From Acidobacteriota bacterium (GTDB lineage: Bacteria > Acidobacteriota > Terriglobia > Bryobacterales > Bryobacteraceae), in the NCBI GenBank assembly GCA_003223115.1, contig QHXW01000248.1, positions 1 to 43,251 on the forward strand: 43,251 nt of DNA, written 5' to 3'. The translations under genes and the position numbers were made by a program. Below are positions 25,700 through 35,288 of this stretch, piece by piece. Below the pieces are notes generated by a model, which was not told the origin of the DNA, searched no databases, and saw only the letters and a list, made by a program, of their open reading frames with translations. Each line of letters opens with the position of its first letter. The stretch's first letter is position 1.

Positions 25700-26778
25700 A
25701 TGGTCTCCACAACCCACGACGTGTCGCACGTTTTCATCGAACTCGGCGCCGCGATCGTCGGTCTCGCAATTCTCGCGCGGCTCGCCAATCGCCTGGGCTT
25801 TTCTGCCATCCCGCTCTACCTGTTGGCCGGTCTCGCATTCGGCAATGGCGGACTCGCTCCGCTCGATGTCAGCGAGAGTTTCATCCACATCGGGGCGGAG
25901 ATCGGCGTTCTGCTGCTGCTGTTCATGCTCGGCCTGGAGTACACCGGAGAGGAGCTCAAGCATTACCTGAAGATTGGGCTGCCGGCAGGCGCTGTTGATT
26001 TTGCGCTCAACGTTCCGCCGGGCCTTACCTACATCTCCTCTTCCGGCATCATTGCCAAGGTGCTGGGTGATCTCAAGCGTCTGAACAATGCCGAAACACC
26101 CTCCGTGCTCTGCGTTCTGGTGCTGGAGGATCTTGCGATGGCAGTTTATCTGCCACTGGTCGCGGTGCTCCTGGTCGGTGGAGGGCCGCAGAAAATTGCT
26201 CTCTCCGTGTCCGTGGCTTTGGTCACGGTCTCGTTGGTCCTCCTGATTGCCGTGCGTTTTGGGACGCAGATTAGCGAGTTCGCCTCTCACGAGTCGGACG
26301 AAATCATCCTGCTCACCGCCTTTGGCACCATGCTGTTGGTGGCAGGCCTTGCCAGCGGCTGCAGGTATCAGCCGCGATCGGAGCGTTTCTCGTCGGCATC
26401 GCGTTGTCCGGTCCCATTGCCGCGCAGTCCCAGCGGCTTCTCGCCCCGCTGCGCGACCTGTTCGCCGCGACCTTCTTCTTTTTCTTTGGACTACAGATTG
26501 ACCCGGCAACGCTGCCACGTGCCATGCCTCTAGCTGTGGGCTTGGGGCTGGTTACTGCACTGACAAAGGTACTGACGGGTTACTGGGCGGCGAGACAAGC
26601 CGGAGTAGATCGCCGGGCGCGCTGGCGGGCGGGCATGGCGCTTGTGGCGCGCGGCGAATTCTCCATCGTGATCGCTGGTTTGGGTGCAGGTATTGAGCCC
26701 CAGCTCGGGCCCCTCTCGGCTACTTACGTGCTGTTCTTGGCCCTGCTGGGACCCGTCCTCGCTCGCGTTGCCAAATGA
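25700..26778 (+). pseudogene. CPA2-type cation:proton antiporter (KefB/RosB-like), damaged
   Basis: Joined frames give about 360 residues of a monovalent cation:proton antiporter-2 membrane domain: FIELGAAIVGLAILARLANR, FIHIGAEIGVLLLLFMLGLE, TYISSSGIIAKVLGDL, VLEDLAMAVYLPLVAVLLVG. Past a 1-bp loss near 26354 it continues LQVSAAIGAFLVGIALSGPI, LFAATFFFFFGLQIDPATLP and ARGEFSIVIAGLGAG. Between VDFALNVPPG and TYISSSG about one transmembrane helix (roughly 20 residues) normally present is missing, an in-frame deletion. The two lesions make a working transporter unlikely, though the 1-bp change alone could be a sequencing error. No TrkA_N domain follows. The gap 25428-25699 upstream shows no gene I recognise. 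Confidence 0.78.
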
Positions 26779-26844
26779 CTGCTAAAATATCATCGATCGA
26801 ACAGTGAAACGGCTGAGAGGACAATTTAATTCCCGAGGCAAATC

Positions 26845-27375
26845 ATGAAGACAAACCTGATCATGACGCTCGCGCTGGCGCTTCCTGCTCTCGCCCAGAC
26901 CACCGTTAAAGACGCTCTGGTGAAACATTGGAAGACGTCCGGCGAATTTACTCTCGCCGTAGCCGATGCCATGCCCGCCGAGAGCTACAACTTTCGGCCG
27001 AACCCGGAGGAGATGAGCTACGGCCAACTGATGGCGCACATCGCCGGAGTCAATCTCAATGCCTGCGCTAACGCCAGTGGCCTTGCCCGCCCGGGGCTCC
27101 CACCCAAAATCGCCGAATGGTCCAAGGACACGCAGAAGGTGGAAATCGAGAAAGAAACGGCAGTGGTGTTTCTCAAGGACTCATTCGAGTTCTGCAACCA
27201 GGCTGTGGCCGCCATGACGCCGGAGCGGATGGATAGTGTACAGGGCCCGCCGGCGCGGAACCTGACCGGTTTCGAATGGCTGTGGGGTTATTTCACGCAC
27301 ACAGCGCACCATCGCGGGCAGGCGGAAGTGTATCTCCGCGTCAAGGGCATCAAGCCACCGGCCTACAAGTTCTAG
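26845..27375 (+). CDS. DinB-family protein with signal peptide
   Basis: This is a 176-residue protein. The first 18 residues (LIMTLALALPALAQ) look like a signal peptide; the rest is a DinB/YfiT four-helix bundle: LVKHWKTSGEFTLAVADAMP, YGQLMAHIAGVNLNAC and YFTHTAHHRGQAEVYLRVKG. The His residues in MAHIAGV and HTAHHRGQ are the usual metal triad (one near residue 65 and two near 150-155). Enzymes of this fold include bacillithiol- and mycothiol-dependent transferases. A secreted DinB protein is frequent in Acidobacteria, and its activity is unknown. A GAGG at good spacing supports the ATG. Confidence 0.85.
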   Translation: MKTNLIMTLALALPALAQTTVKDALVKHWKTSGEFTLAVADAMPAESYNFRPNPEEMSYGQLMAHIAGVNLNACANASGLARPGLPPKIAEWSKDTQKVEIEKETAVVFLKDSFEFCNQAVAAMTPERMDSVQGPPARNLTGFEWLWGYFTHTAHHRGQAEVYLRVKGIKPPAYKF

Positions 27376-27429
27376 GATCTGATTCGGGGTGTGACCGTGC
27401 CTCTGAACCGTGACCGCCTAGGGAGCGCA

Positions 27430-27843
27430 CTACGAATCGGGATCGTTGCTGAGAAACGGTCCGCGGACAATCACCTCATCATTCACCAGCTCAACCTCCG
27501 CGCGCCACCAGAACAGCCGGTAGCCGCAGTGACCCGCGAGCACGATCTCTACAGCGTCACCTTTACGTGCAGCGGTAAGCTTGAAGTCTGTGGGATTTTC
27601 GTCTCTCCCATGATCGATCACGGCCTTTTCAACTGATGCCGTGGACCAGGGATTGAGAGCACGCTCCTCCCGGTCGACTCTGCTGATTTTGAGTGTCGGA
27701 TGTCCCGATCGCTCTATCTCGATCAGCGCCGTCGTGGTGGCCGTGTCGCCCGCGGCAAATTGAACGATCTCGAAAGCGCCATGCGGACCGCTTCGCACTC
27801 CCAATGCTCCGAATCTGAGACACTCGACCGCCAGTTGGATCAC
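27430..27843 (-). CDS. Small protein of unknown function downstream of gnd
   Basis: This is a 137-residue soluble protein. I do not recognise the family. It is beta-rich, with segments HGAFEIVQFAAGDTATTTAL, KGDAVEIVLAGHCGYRLFWW and VELVNDEVIVRGPFLSND. The start is GTG at 27843, 13 nt after the gnd stop on the same strand, so it is probably translated from the gnd mRNA. No cofactor motif is seen. Its frame is clean. Confidence 0.62.
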   Translation of the reverse strand: MIQLAVECLRFGALGVRSGPHGAFEIVQFAAGDTATTTALIEIERSGHPTLKISRVDREERALNPWSTASVEKAVIDHGRDENPTDFKLTAARKGDAVEIVLAGHCGYRLFWWRAEVELVNDEVIVRGPFLSNDPDS

Positions 27844-27856
27844 GATGTCGTCCTAC

Positions 27857-29314
27857 TCAGGCATTGTACGTCCCCGAAGAGACCCGGCCGCCGCGCCCGG
27901 TCCAGTTCGTATGGAAAAATCGGCCGCGCGCCTTGTCCACGCGCTCGTAAGTATGGGCGCCGAAAAAGTCCCGCTGGGCTTGCAACAGATTCGCAGGCAG
28001 GCGCGCGGTGCGGTATCCATCGTAGAAAGAAAGCGCGGTCGAGAACGCCGGCGTGGGTACACCGAACTGGATCGCGTGAATCAGGGCGCGGCGCCAGGAA
28101 TCCTGGTAGCCCACCAGCGTCTTGCTGAAAAAATCATCCTGAAGTAGATTCGTGAGCTGCGGATTCTTATCGTACGCTTCTTTGATTTTCCCGAGGAAGC
28201 GGCTGCGAATAATACAGCCACCGCGCCACATCAGAGCAATGCCGCCGAAATTCAGATTCCACTTCTCTTCTTTCGCCGCCTCACGCAGCAGCATGTATCC
28301 CTGCGCGTAAGAAATCATCTTCGAGCAGTAAAGCGCCCGGCGCACATCCTCGATGAAAGCCTTGCGGTCCTGGGCCGGAGGAGTCTTCGGTCCCGCGAGA
28401 ATCTTCGACGCCGCCACGCGCTCATCTTTCATGGCGGAAAGACAGCGTCCGTACACGGCTTCGCCAATGAGCGTAACGGGTACGCCGAGCTCGAGCGAGC
28501 TGATGCCGGTCCATTTTCCAGTTCCTTTCTGGCCGGCAGTGTCCAGAATCATATCGATGAGCGGCGTCCCATCGTCATCTTTCTTTGTGAAAATCTGCTG
28601 CGTGATATCGATCAGGTAGCTGTCCAGCTCGCCCTTGTTCCACTCGGCGAACACTTCGTGCAGTTCGTCGGCCTTCAGGCCCAGGCCTTCCTTCAGCAAA
28701 TGGTACGCCTCGCAAATGAGCTGCATGTCGCCGTATTCGATACCGTTGTGAACCATCTTCACGTAGTGGCCGGCGCCATTTTCGCCCACCCAGTCGCAGC
28801 ACGGCGTGCCATCTTCGACTTTGGCCGCGATCGCCTGAAAAATTTCTTTCACGTGCGGCCAGGCCGCCGGGCTTCCACCAGGCATGATCGACGGGCCGTG
28901 GCGCGCGCCTTCCTCTCCGCCCGAAACTCCAGTTCCGATGAACAGCAGTCCTTTGGCCTCGAGAGCTTTGGTGCGGCGGTTGGTGTCGGGATAATGCGAA
29001 TTGCCGCCGTCGATGATGATGTCTCCCTTTTCGAGGTGCGGGACCATCTGATCGATCATCTGGTCCACGGTGTCGCCGGCTTTCACCATAAGCATCACGC
29101 GGCGAGGCTTCTTCAGCGCCTGCACCAGCTCCGGAATCGAGTGCGCGCCCACTACCTTCGTGCCTTTGGCCTCGTTGTTGATGAAGTCGTCGACCTTGGA
29201 CACGGTCCGGTTGAATACTGCCACGCGATACCCGTGGTCGTTCATGTTCAGGACCAGATTCTGGCCCATCACCGCGAGACCGATCAGTCCGATGTCACAA
29301 CTTTCCGTCTGCAT
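27857..29314 (-). CDS. gnd: 6-phosphogluconate dehydrogenase (NADP, decarboxylating)
   Basis: This is about 485 residues from the ATG at 29314, which has AGGAGAG just upstream; an in-frame GTG at 29329 is less likely. NADP site: GLAVMGQNLVLNMNDHG, then FNRT with the Arg that favours the phosphate. Active-site blocks are IDGGNSHYPDT, GTGVSGGEEGARHGPSIMPG and KMVHNGIEYGDMQLICEAYH, with catalytic Lys and Asn/Glu visible. The C-terminal tail NLLQAQRDFFGAHTYERVD (the segment reaching into the dimer partner) is present. It converts 6-phosphogluconate to ribulose 5-phosphate in the oxidative pentose phosphate pathway. It is divergent from proS. Confidence 0.96.
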   Translation of the reverse strand: MQTESCDIGLIGLAVMGQNLVLNMNDHGYRVAVFNRTVSKVDDFINNEAKGTKVVGAHSIPELVQALKKPRRVMLMVKAGDTVDQMIDQMVPHLEKGDIIIDGGNSHYPDTNRRTKALEAKGLLFIGTGVSGGEEGARHGPSIMPGGSPAAWPHVKEIFQAIAAKVEDGTPCCDWVGENGAGHYVKMVHNGIEYGDMQLICEAYHLLKEGLGLKADELHEVFAEWNKGELDSYLIDITQQIFTKKDDDGTPLIDMILDTAGQKGTGKWTGISSLELGVPVTLIGEAVYGRCLSAMKDERVAASKILAGPKTPPAQDRKAFIEDVRRALYCSKMISYAQGYMLLREAAKEEKWNLNFGGIALMWRGGCIIRSRFLGKIKEAYDKNPQLTNLLQDDFFSKTLVGYQDSWRRALIHAIQFGVPTPAFSTALSFYDGYRTARLPANLLQAQRDFFGAHTYERVDKARGRFFHTNWTGRGGRVSSGTYNA

Positions 29315-29379
29315 ACACTCTCCTGGCACGTTCGCTCGACGGCGCCGTCAAAAATGGCTACAGCCTTCATTGTAAGGCA

Positions 29380-29395
29380 CGCTAGGTCGCTAGGT
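29380..29395. repeat. CGCTAGGT 8-bp tandem duplication
   Basis: Two exact head-to-tail copies around a CTAG core, in the divergent promoter region between gnd and proS. Confidence 0.85.
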
Positions 29396-29492
29396 TGGCC
29401 TTCGCGACGCGGCCGCTTCTTGATGCCGCGTGGAACGCCGGACGTGACCGGCCTCAGCTTCGTGTCGTAACCTGAAACAACAGAACTCACTT

Positions 29493-30935
29493 ATGGCCGA
29501 ATCACGCATCACCCCCCGCAGTCAGGATTTCGCCGCTTGGTACCAAGACGTGGTCCTCCAGGGCGACATGGCCGAACCCGCCGAAATCGTGAAAGGCTGC
29601 ATGGTCATCAAAGGCAATGGTTACGCGGTTTGGGAGCTGCTTCAGCGCGAATTTGACGAGCGTTTCAAGGCCACCGGTCACCAGAATGTCTATTTTCCGC
29701 TGCTGATTCCCCAGAGTTTTCTGCACAAGGAAGCCGAACACGTGGAGGGCTTCTCGCCAGAACTGGCGGTGGTGACCATTGCCGGAGGCAAAGAACTCGA
29801 AGAGCCGTACGTCATTCGCCCCACGTCAGAAACCATCGTCGGCCACTTCTTCGCGAAATGGATTCAAAGCTGGCGCGACCTGCCGATGCTGGCGAACCAA
29901 TGGTGCAACGTGGTCCGTTGGGAATTGCGGACCCGCATGTTCCTGAGGACCACGGAGTTTCTGTGGCAGGAAGGTCACACGGCGCATGCGACGCATGCCG
30001 AGGCGGGTGAAGAAGTGCTGCGCATGCTCAACATCTACGCCGAAGTGGCGGAGGACGTCATTGCCATGCCGGTGATCAAGGGCATGAAAACGCAAGCCGA
30101 GAGGTTTGCCGGCGCGCTCTGCAGTTATTCCATTGAGGCCATGATGCAGAACGGCCTGGCGCTGCAGGCGGGCACCAGCCACGATCTGGGCCAGAATTTC
30201 GGCAAGGCGTTCAACGTGCAATTCCAGAGCAGGGAAGGGCAGCTCGATTACGTGTGGCAGACCAGTTGGGGCGTCAGCACCCGCTTGATTGGTGGTTTGA
30301 TCATGAGCCACTCGGATGATAAAGGCCTGGTCCTGCCGCCCAAGTTGGCGCCGGTGAAGACCGTGTTGGTTCCCATCTATCGCAAGGACGACGAGAAAGG
30401 GCCGGTGCTCGAAGCGGCGTACCGCATTGCGAAATCCGTCGGCGCCAAGGTGGACGACCGGGAAGGGCAGACGCCCGGCGCAAAATTCTTTCACTGGGAA
30501 CGTCGCGGCGTGCCGGTGGTTCTCGAGCTGGGTCCGCGCGACCTGGCGTCGAATCAGATCGTGCTCAAACGGCGGGACACGGGTGCGAAAGAAGCGGCGC
30601 CGCAGCCGGAACTGGCCGCCAAGCTGCCACGCGCGCTCGATCAAATGCAGCAGGATCTCTACAACACGTCAAAACTGCGCCTGAAATCCAACACCGTGCC
30701 CGCGAACTCCATCGGCGAAGTGGAATCCATCCTGAAAGACGTCACGGCAGAAAAAGGCGGCGGGAAGTTTGTCATGGCGCACGTGAAGGACGACCCTGCC
30801 TGTGATGCCCGCATGAAGGAGTTCAAGGCCACCATACGGTGCGTGCCCCTGGTGGATGAGTACGATGGTCCCGGCAAATGCATCGTCACCGGCGAACCGG
30901 TAGAGCGCCGCGTGTTGCTCGCCAAAGCTTACTGA
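29493..30935 (+). CDS. proS: Prolyl-tRNA synthetase, archaeal/eukaryotic-type
   Basis: At 480 residues this is the short ProRS form without an editing insertion. Class II motifs visible: [36 protein letters not shown] with [20 protein letters not shown] (motif 2) and [32 protein letters not shown] (motif 3 region). An anticodon-binding domain follows from ~residue 285 ([13 protein letters not shown]). The C-terminal Zn-like domain ends [20 protein letters not shown]. The ATG at 29493 fits the family; I see no strong ribosome binding site. It charges tRNA-Pro in the cytoplasm. No lesions. Confidence 0.96.
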   Translation: MAESRITPRSQDFAAWYQDVVLQGDMAEPAEIVKGCMVIKGNGYAVWELLQREFDERFKATGHQNVYFPLLIPQSFLHKEAEHVEGFSPELAVVTIAGGKELEEPYVIRPTSETIVGHFFAKWIQSWRDLPMLANQWCNVVRWELRTRMFLRTTEFLWQEGHTAHATHAEAGEEVLRMLNIYAEVAEDVIAMPVIKGMKTQAERFAGALCSYSIEAMMQNGLALQAGTSHDLGQNFGKAFNVQFQSREGQLDYVWQTSWGVSTRLIGGLIMSHSDDKGLVLPPKLAPVKTVLVPIYRKDDEKGPVLEAAYRIAKSVGAKVDDREGQTPGAKFFHWERRGVPVVLELGPRDLASNQIVLKRRDTGAKEAAPQPELAAKLPRALDQMQQDLYNTSKLRLKSNTVPANSIGEVESILKDVTAEKGGGKFVMAHVKDDPACDARMKEFKATIRCVPLVDEYDGPGKCIVTGEPVERRVLLAKAY

Positions 30936-32774
30936 GCATCGCCGGTAACAAGCCTGGTGGCGCAGCGTCGCGGTCGAAGTCGAAGATCCGCGATTCTCCC
31001 GGAATCCGCGACCTTCCACGAACTCGCGCTTCACCCGGGCTTCCGCCTGCGTACCCCGAACCTTCCTATTTACTTATCGTCACCCTGGTTACATTAGAGC
31101 TCTTCCCATCCGCTGTGAACAATGTTCACCTCGCCGCGGCCTTGTAGCGAGCGTGGCACCAGCACGTTCACCTGGTCCAGGCCCACGAAGAATCCTTGCG
31201 GACCGGCGTATGAAACTTTGGCGCTGGCCCCGCCGATGGCGACGCTAACGGCGCTCAAGTGGCTGCGGCCGCGAATGCCGGTCCCGTAGATGAGTAAGTA
31301 CACCTGATCGGTCGCCGGGCCCAGATCCACCGGCAGCGCCACCAGTTGCTGCGTAGTGGGATCCACCTTGTACACGGCTTCCGCCGTTTGCACGTTTCCA
31401 GTTTTGACGCGCAGGACGTTGGCCGCCACCAGCTGTTCAGCTCGAAAATCCCGGGAGCTACCCTCACAATTTGTAACGGCGTGCTGATCGATGTATTGTC
31501 CCCAGCTGTAATAGTGACCGTGGCTGTCCCGAGCGTGGTGCCAGGCGGTACGTCGTAGTTCGCCTGCCCTGGAGAGACATAGAAGAGTGGGGCCAGCCGC
31601 TCGGTTCCCGCCGCATCGCGCACTTTAACGGTGGTGCCCGCGAGCACCGTAGGCAGCGGGATCGATGGCGCGGGCTTGGTATCCGTGGCCAGATGTGCGG
31701 CAAAATGCCGACACGATCGATTCCGCCGTCACGGGTCCGAGTTCAAAACTCGCTACCGAGACATTCGCCAATCCCGGCAGTGCAAACGTTTCAGGATGAT
31801 GGCCACGCTGCTCACCCCGATGCCGCCCGAGCCGCCCGCGGTGATGACCGCATCAGGCCGGCCATCGTGACTCAGGTCCGCCACCACAACCGCGGTCGAT
31901 GAATCTCCACCGGGAAAATGCACCTCCGGCTGAAACGTTCCGTCGCCATTTCCCAAAAAGTAGATCATGTCGGTGGTGCCGCAGCAGTGCGCAACCACCA
32001 GATCCGGCTTACCGTCCAGTTTGAGATCGGCAATCGAAATCGCACGTGCTCCGTAATCCGTCGGTTGGGTCGCGGGCGTTCGAAAACCGCCATCGCCTGC
32101 CAGCAGGACCAACACAATGTAACTGAAGTCGGGGGCTTGCGTGGCTATAATCACATTAAGCTTGCCGTCTCCGTTCACGTCACCCACCGCCATCGCGGTT
32201 GGATTGAGCCGGGCCCGGTAATTTTTCGCCGTCTGGAAAGTGCCGTTGCCGTTTCCCAGAAGAATCGACACGCCGGAGTCTGTGAAGTCGGCCGCGAATG
32301 ACCCGCTGTTGAGCACTGCCAGGTTGAGTTTCCCGTCGCCGTTGAAATCCGCGGCCACGAGCGAGTTCGGGTCCACACCTACCAGATAGTGAACCCCGGC
32401 CTGGAAACTTCCGTCGCCCTTGCCGATTAGAATCGATACATCGTTGCTCTGCTCGTCGGCAACAGCGACATCGGGCTTGCCGTCGGCATTGAAATCGGCG
32501 ACCGCCAGGTCTACCGGCGAGGGCGGCAGGGAACTCGCTCCGGGTCCCACGCCGGACGCGATCGTGGCCGGAAATTTCGAGCCTCCGGAGCCCAATAAAA
32601 CCGAGACATCATTGGATGTCGCATTGGCTGTCACGATGTCCGCTACGCCGTCGCCGTTGAAGTCCGCCAGCGCCACGGATTGAGGTCCGCCGCCCGCGGC
32701 GTACGACGGAGGCGCCTGAAACGTCCCGTCGCCACTGCCCACCAGAACCGGCAGGTAATTCGCAGCTCCTCCCA

Positions 32775-32788
32775 CTAGCAACTAGCAA
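32775..32788. repeat. 7-bp tandem duplication with CTAG core in the FG-GAP pseudogene
   Basis: CTAGCAA is doubled. With a single copy the coding strand reads LDLLVGGAANYLPVLVG, a normal FG-GAP blade; with two it is frameshifted. Confidence 0.9.
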
Positions 32789-32931
32789 GTCCAGCTTGCC
32801 GTCACCGTGCACGTCCACCACACGAACGGTTTCGGGCGGCGCCCCTGCCAGGTATTGCACCGCGGGCTGGAATGAGCCGTTGCCGCTGCCCAGCAGGATC
32901 GACAAGATGCCGTTTCCGCGGTGGATCACCG

Positions 32932-32944
32932 CTAGCTAGGCTAG
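32932..32944. repeat. CTAG-CTAG-G-CTAG insertion in the FG-GAP pseudogene
   Basis: Three CTAG cores lie within 13 bp. On the coding strand the expected DLAVIHRGNG is interrupted by 9 extra bp that keep the frame but add a TAG. Confidence 0.88.
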
Positions 32945-33952
32945 ATCCGGCTTGCCGTCGACGTTGAAATCGCCAAAGGCCAGATGCTTGGGACCAATTC
33001 CCGCTTCGAATTTTGCCGGGGGCTTAAATGTGCCATCGCCATTCCCCATGAAAACCGACACGTAGCTGGAGGAAGTGTTCGCCACCGCCAGGTCGGCCTT
33101 GCCGTCGCCGTTGAAATCGGCGCTCACCACCGCGAGCGGTGCTCCTTCGGCGGGCAGCGTCACGGCAGACTTGAACATTCCATCGCCGTTGCCGAGCAGA
33201 ATCGAGACGCCACCGGCAGGCGAGGCGAAACTGCCGAGGTCGGTGATCGCTAGGTCCAGCTTTCCATCTCCGTTAAGATCCGCCGCCAGCACTGATGCCG
33301 GGCTCGCGCCAGTCGCGTAGTTGACCACCGGCCAAAAGCTGCCATCTCCGTTTCCCAGAAGCACCGAAACGTTGTTGGAGTCGAGGTTCGCCGCGGCCAG
33401 ATCCAGCTTGCCGTCGCCATTGAAATCGGCGACGATGATCGACACAGGCCGAAAAGCTACCTCGTGCATCACGGGACTCTTCAGGTTGTGATCGCTATTG
33501 GCGACGTACACCGACACGTTATTGTGCAGGCCCGTGACCACGGCGTCCACGATGCCGTCGCCGTTGAAATCACCCGCGGCCACGTTTTGAGCCGCGCTCC
33601 CCATCGCGTTATTGGTGGAGGCCAGACGGAAAGGTTCACTTTGCTCTGTCGCCGCGGCCTGTGTCTGGCTGGTGTCGAGGCACAATTCACTCACGTCGGG
33701 CAGCTCGGTGCTGGCGTTGTACTGCAAAATAATGTAGTGAGTCGCGTCCAACGGGACTTCGGTGAATTTGTATCCGGCCACTTTCAACTGAAAGGTCCGA
33801 AAGCTTTCGCTTGAGCGCTGCAGCTCAACTGCGCCCGCATTGCGCCAGGCGCGACCAGAGCCAGTACCATGATCGCCAAAACATTAGGATTCCGAACAGA
33901 ATAGCTGCGTAGGGGTGCGTCCATGAAACACTTCCTTGTTGTGAATTCCGGC

Positions 33953-34009
33953 GGCACTTCACGGCAACCCGGCGACCGGCATCGTCCGGCCGTGTAATGA
34001 GGAAGTGCC
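33953..34009 (-). promoter_or_regulatory. Structured 5' leader of the FG-GAP/TIGR03437 pseudogene
   Basis: In the minus-strand RNA an 8-bp perfect helix GGCACTTC/GAAGTGCC encloses 41 nt. These can form an inner ACGGC/GCCGU helix and a small CGG/CCG hairpin, with an unpaired CUCAUUAC on one side. The helix ends about 15 nt before the AAGGAAG ribosome binding site (33931-33937). I match it to no riboswitch class I know. It could equally be an attenuator or chance pairing in GC-rich DNA. Confidence 0.4.
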
Positions 34010-34209
34010 ACCCGATGGACGCGGAGCAAAACTACGAACATCCGTCTGTGTGAAAACTACCCGCTGCGTCCACATTTCGCCCGTCACTGACGCTCTGACT
34101 CTAGGCGGCGGTCGCCCAATGCTGTTTTCGAGTTTTCACATTGACTCGTCAGCGAGCGGTCCCCTCGCACACCACCTCGCACCCCCCTCCCCCTTTTGCA
34201 ACGCTGTCT

Positions 34210-34238
34210 TTGCCTTTCCCGCGCGTGTCTCTTATCAT
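34210..34238 (+). promoter_or_regulatory. Promoter of the AI-2E family transporter gene, leaderless
   Basis: TTGCCT (34210-34215), a 17-nt spacer and TATCAT (34233-34238) are followed 6 nt later by the ATG at 34245. No Shine-Dalgarno fits in 6 nt, so the mRNA should start at or near the ATG. Confidence 0.55.
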
Positions 34239-34244
34239 GAGGCC

Positions 34245-35288
34245 ATGCTGGGAATCGATCGGCGGGCAGCGCGATACACATGGACCGCGGCAGTCGTTCT
34301 CCTGCTGCTAATGGGACTCTATCTTGTTCGCAAAACGGTCATCGTTTTCATTATCGCCCTGCTTCTCGCCTATCTTCTTTCGCCGCTAGTCGAGTTCCTG
34401 GACCGTATGCTTCCCACCAGCCGCACGCGCACTCCGGCGCTCGTCGCCGTGTATCTGCTCCTGATCGGTGTCCTTGTATTTCTGGGGTTCGAGATTGGCA
34501 CGCGCGTCGTGGAGGAAGCCAATGCGCTGATGGAGCGGTTGAAAGCCACGCAGTCAAACCAGACTTCGATGCAGCCGGGTTCGATTGTCGCCACAATTAT
34601 GGGGAACATACAGAACCAAATTCGGCAGCACTCGAGCGACATCATCGCGTTTCTCCCCAAAATGGGAATCCAGGCTCTTTCCATCGCCGGCAATCTGATT
34701 CTGGTGGTCATCGTGCCTATACTGAGCTTCTTCTTCCTCAAGGACGGGCGCGTGATGGGTCGGACGATTTTGGATTTTTTTGACGAAGGGCCGCGACGGA
34801 ATCTGATCGAAGATATTGCCAAAGATGTCAACCTTCTGCTGATCCGATACATGCGAGCACTGCTGATCCTGAGCTTGGCGTCGATGGCGTCTTTCAGCAT
34901 TGTTCTTAGCTTGATGGGAGTACCGTATGCGCTGCTGCTCTCCGCTCTCGCCGGGCTACTGGAATTCATTCCGGTGGTCGGCCCATTTGCTGCGGCGATC
35001 CTGATTCTGCTGGTGAGCGGATTCAGCGGTTACCCGCATTTGCTCTGGATCTTGCTTTTTCTGGGTGTCTACCGACTCTTCCAGGATTATATGCTTTCTC
35101 CGCGCCTGATGAGCTCCGGCATGCAGTTGCATCCCCTGATGGTGATTTTCGGAGTATTCGCCGGCGGCGAGATCGGCGGTATCGCAGGTACGTTCTTCTC
35201 CGTGCCGGTGTTGGCGCTCGCGCGCGTGCTTTACCGGCGTCTCGAAAAAGCGCGTCGCGAAACTGAATTCACGAAGGTGAGTCCTTGA
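34245..35288 (+). CDS. AI-2E family (UPF0118/PerM-like) transporter
   Basis: This is 347 residues from the ATG at 34245; a longer frame upstream is non-coding. Family plan: two N-terminal helices (WTAAVVLLLLMGLYLVRKTV, then IIALLLAYLLSPLVEFLDR), a third helix, then a hydrophilic segment. The C-terminal helix cluster carries FFFLKDGRVMGRTI, YALLLSALAGLLEFIPVVGP, GYPHLLWILLFLGVYRLFQD and the PRLMSSGMQLHPLMVIFGVF block typical of the family. It is an inner-membrane exporter of unsettled substrate (autoinducer-2 or Na+/H+ exchange in characterised relatives). Its stop overlaps the TTG start of the next gene (TTGA), so the two are translationally coupled. Confidence 0.9.
   Translation: MLGIDRRAARYTWTAAVVLLLLMGLYLVRKTVIVFIIALLLAYLLSPLVEFLDRMLPTSRTRTPALVAVYLLLIGVLVFLGFEIGTRVVEEANALMERLKATQSNQTSMQPGSIVATIMGNIQNQIRQHSSDIIAFLPKMGIQALSIAGNLILVVIVPILSFFFLKDGRVMGRTILDFFDEGPRRNLIEDIAKDVNLLLIRYMRALLILSLASMASFSIVLSLMGVPYALLLSALAGLLEFIPVVGPFAAAILILLVSGFSGYPHLLWILLFLGVYRLFQDYMLSPRLMSSGMQLHPLMVIFGVFAGGEIGGIAGTFFSVPVLALARVLYRRLEKARRETEFTKVSP

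Larger units (their letters stand above)
31066..33924 (-). pseudogene. Large FG-GAP/VCBS-repeat protein with TIGR03437 domain, broken
   Basis: The minus-strand start ATG at 33924 (AAGGAAG upstream) gives a signal peptide (NVLAIMVLALVAPGAMRAQ) and, after a 1-bp shift near 33810, KFTEVPLDATHYIILQYNAS. Then come about 15 FG-GAP repeats of the type VAADFNGDGKLDLAVAN / NVSVLLGNGDGSF, probably a Ca-binding beta-propeller. A CTAG-rich 9-bp insertion at 32932 adds a stop, and a TTGCTAG duplication at 32775-32788 shifts the frame. The C-terminus, after more shifts (near 31790, 31703, 31440, 31122), is TIGR03437: LFYVSPGQANYDVPPGT, VYLLIYGTGIRGRS, VGLDQVNVLVPRSL, GKSSNVTRVTI, stop at 31066. It was likely a secreted adhesin-like protein. 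Confidence 0.85.

Noticed and set aside
25607-26518. 303-codon minus-strand frame
   Set aside because: Antisense to the antiporter; charged, His/Gln-rich nonsense composition.
29826-30644. 272-codon minus-strand frame
   Set aside because: Antisense to proS, whose class II motifs are unambiguous.
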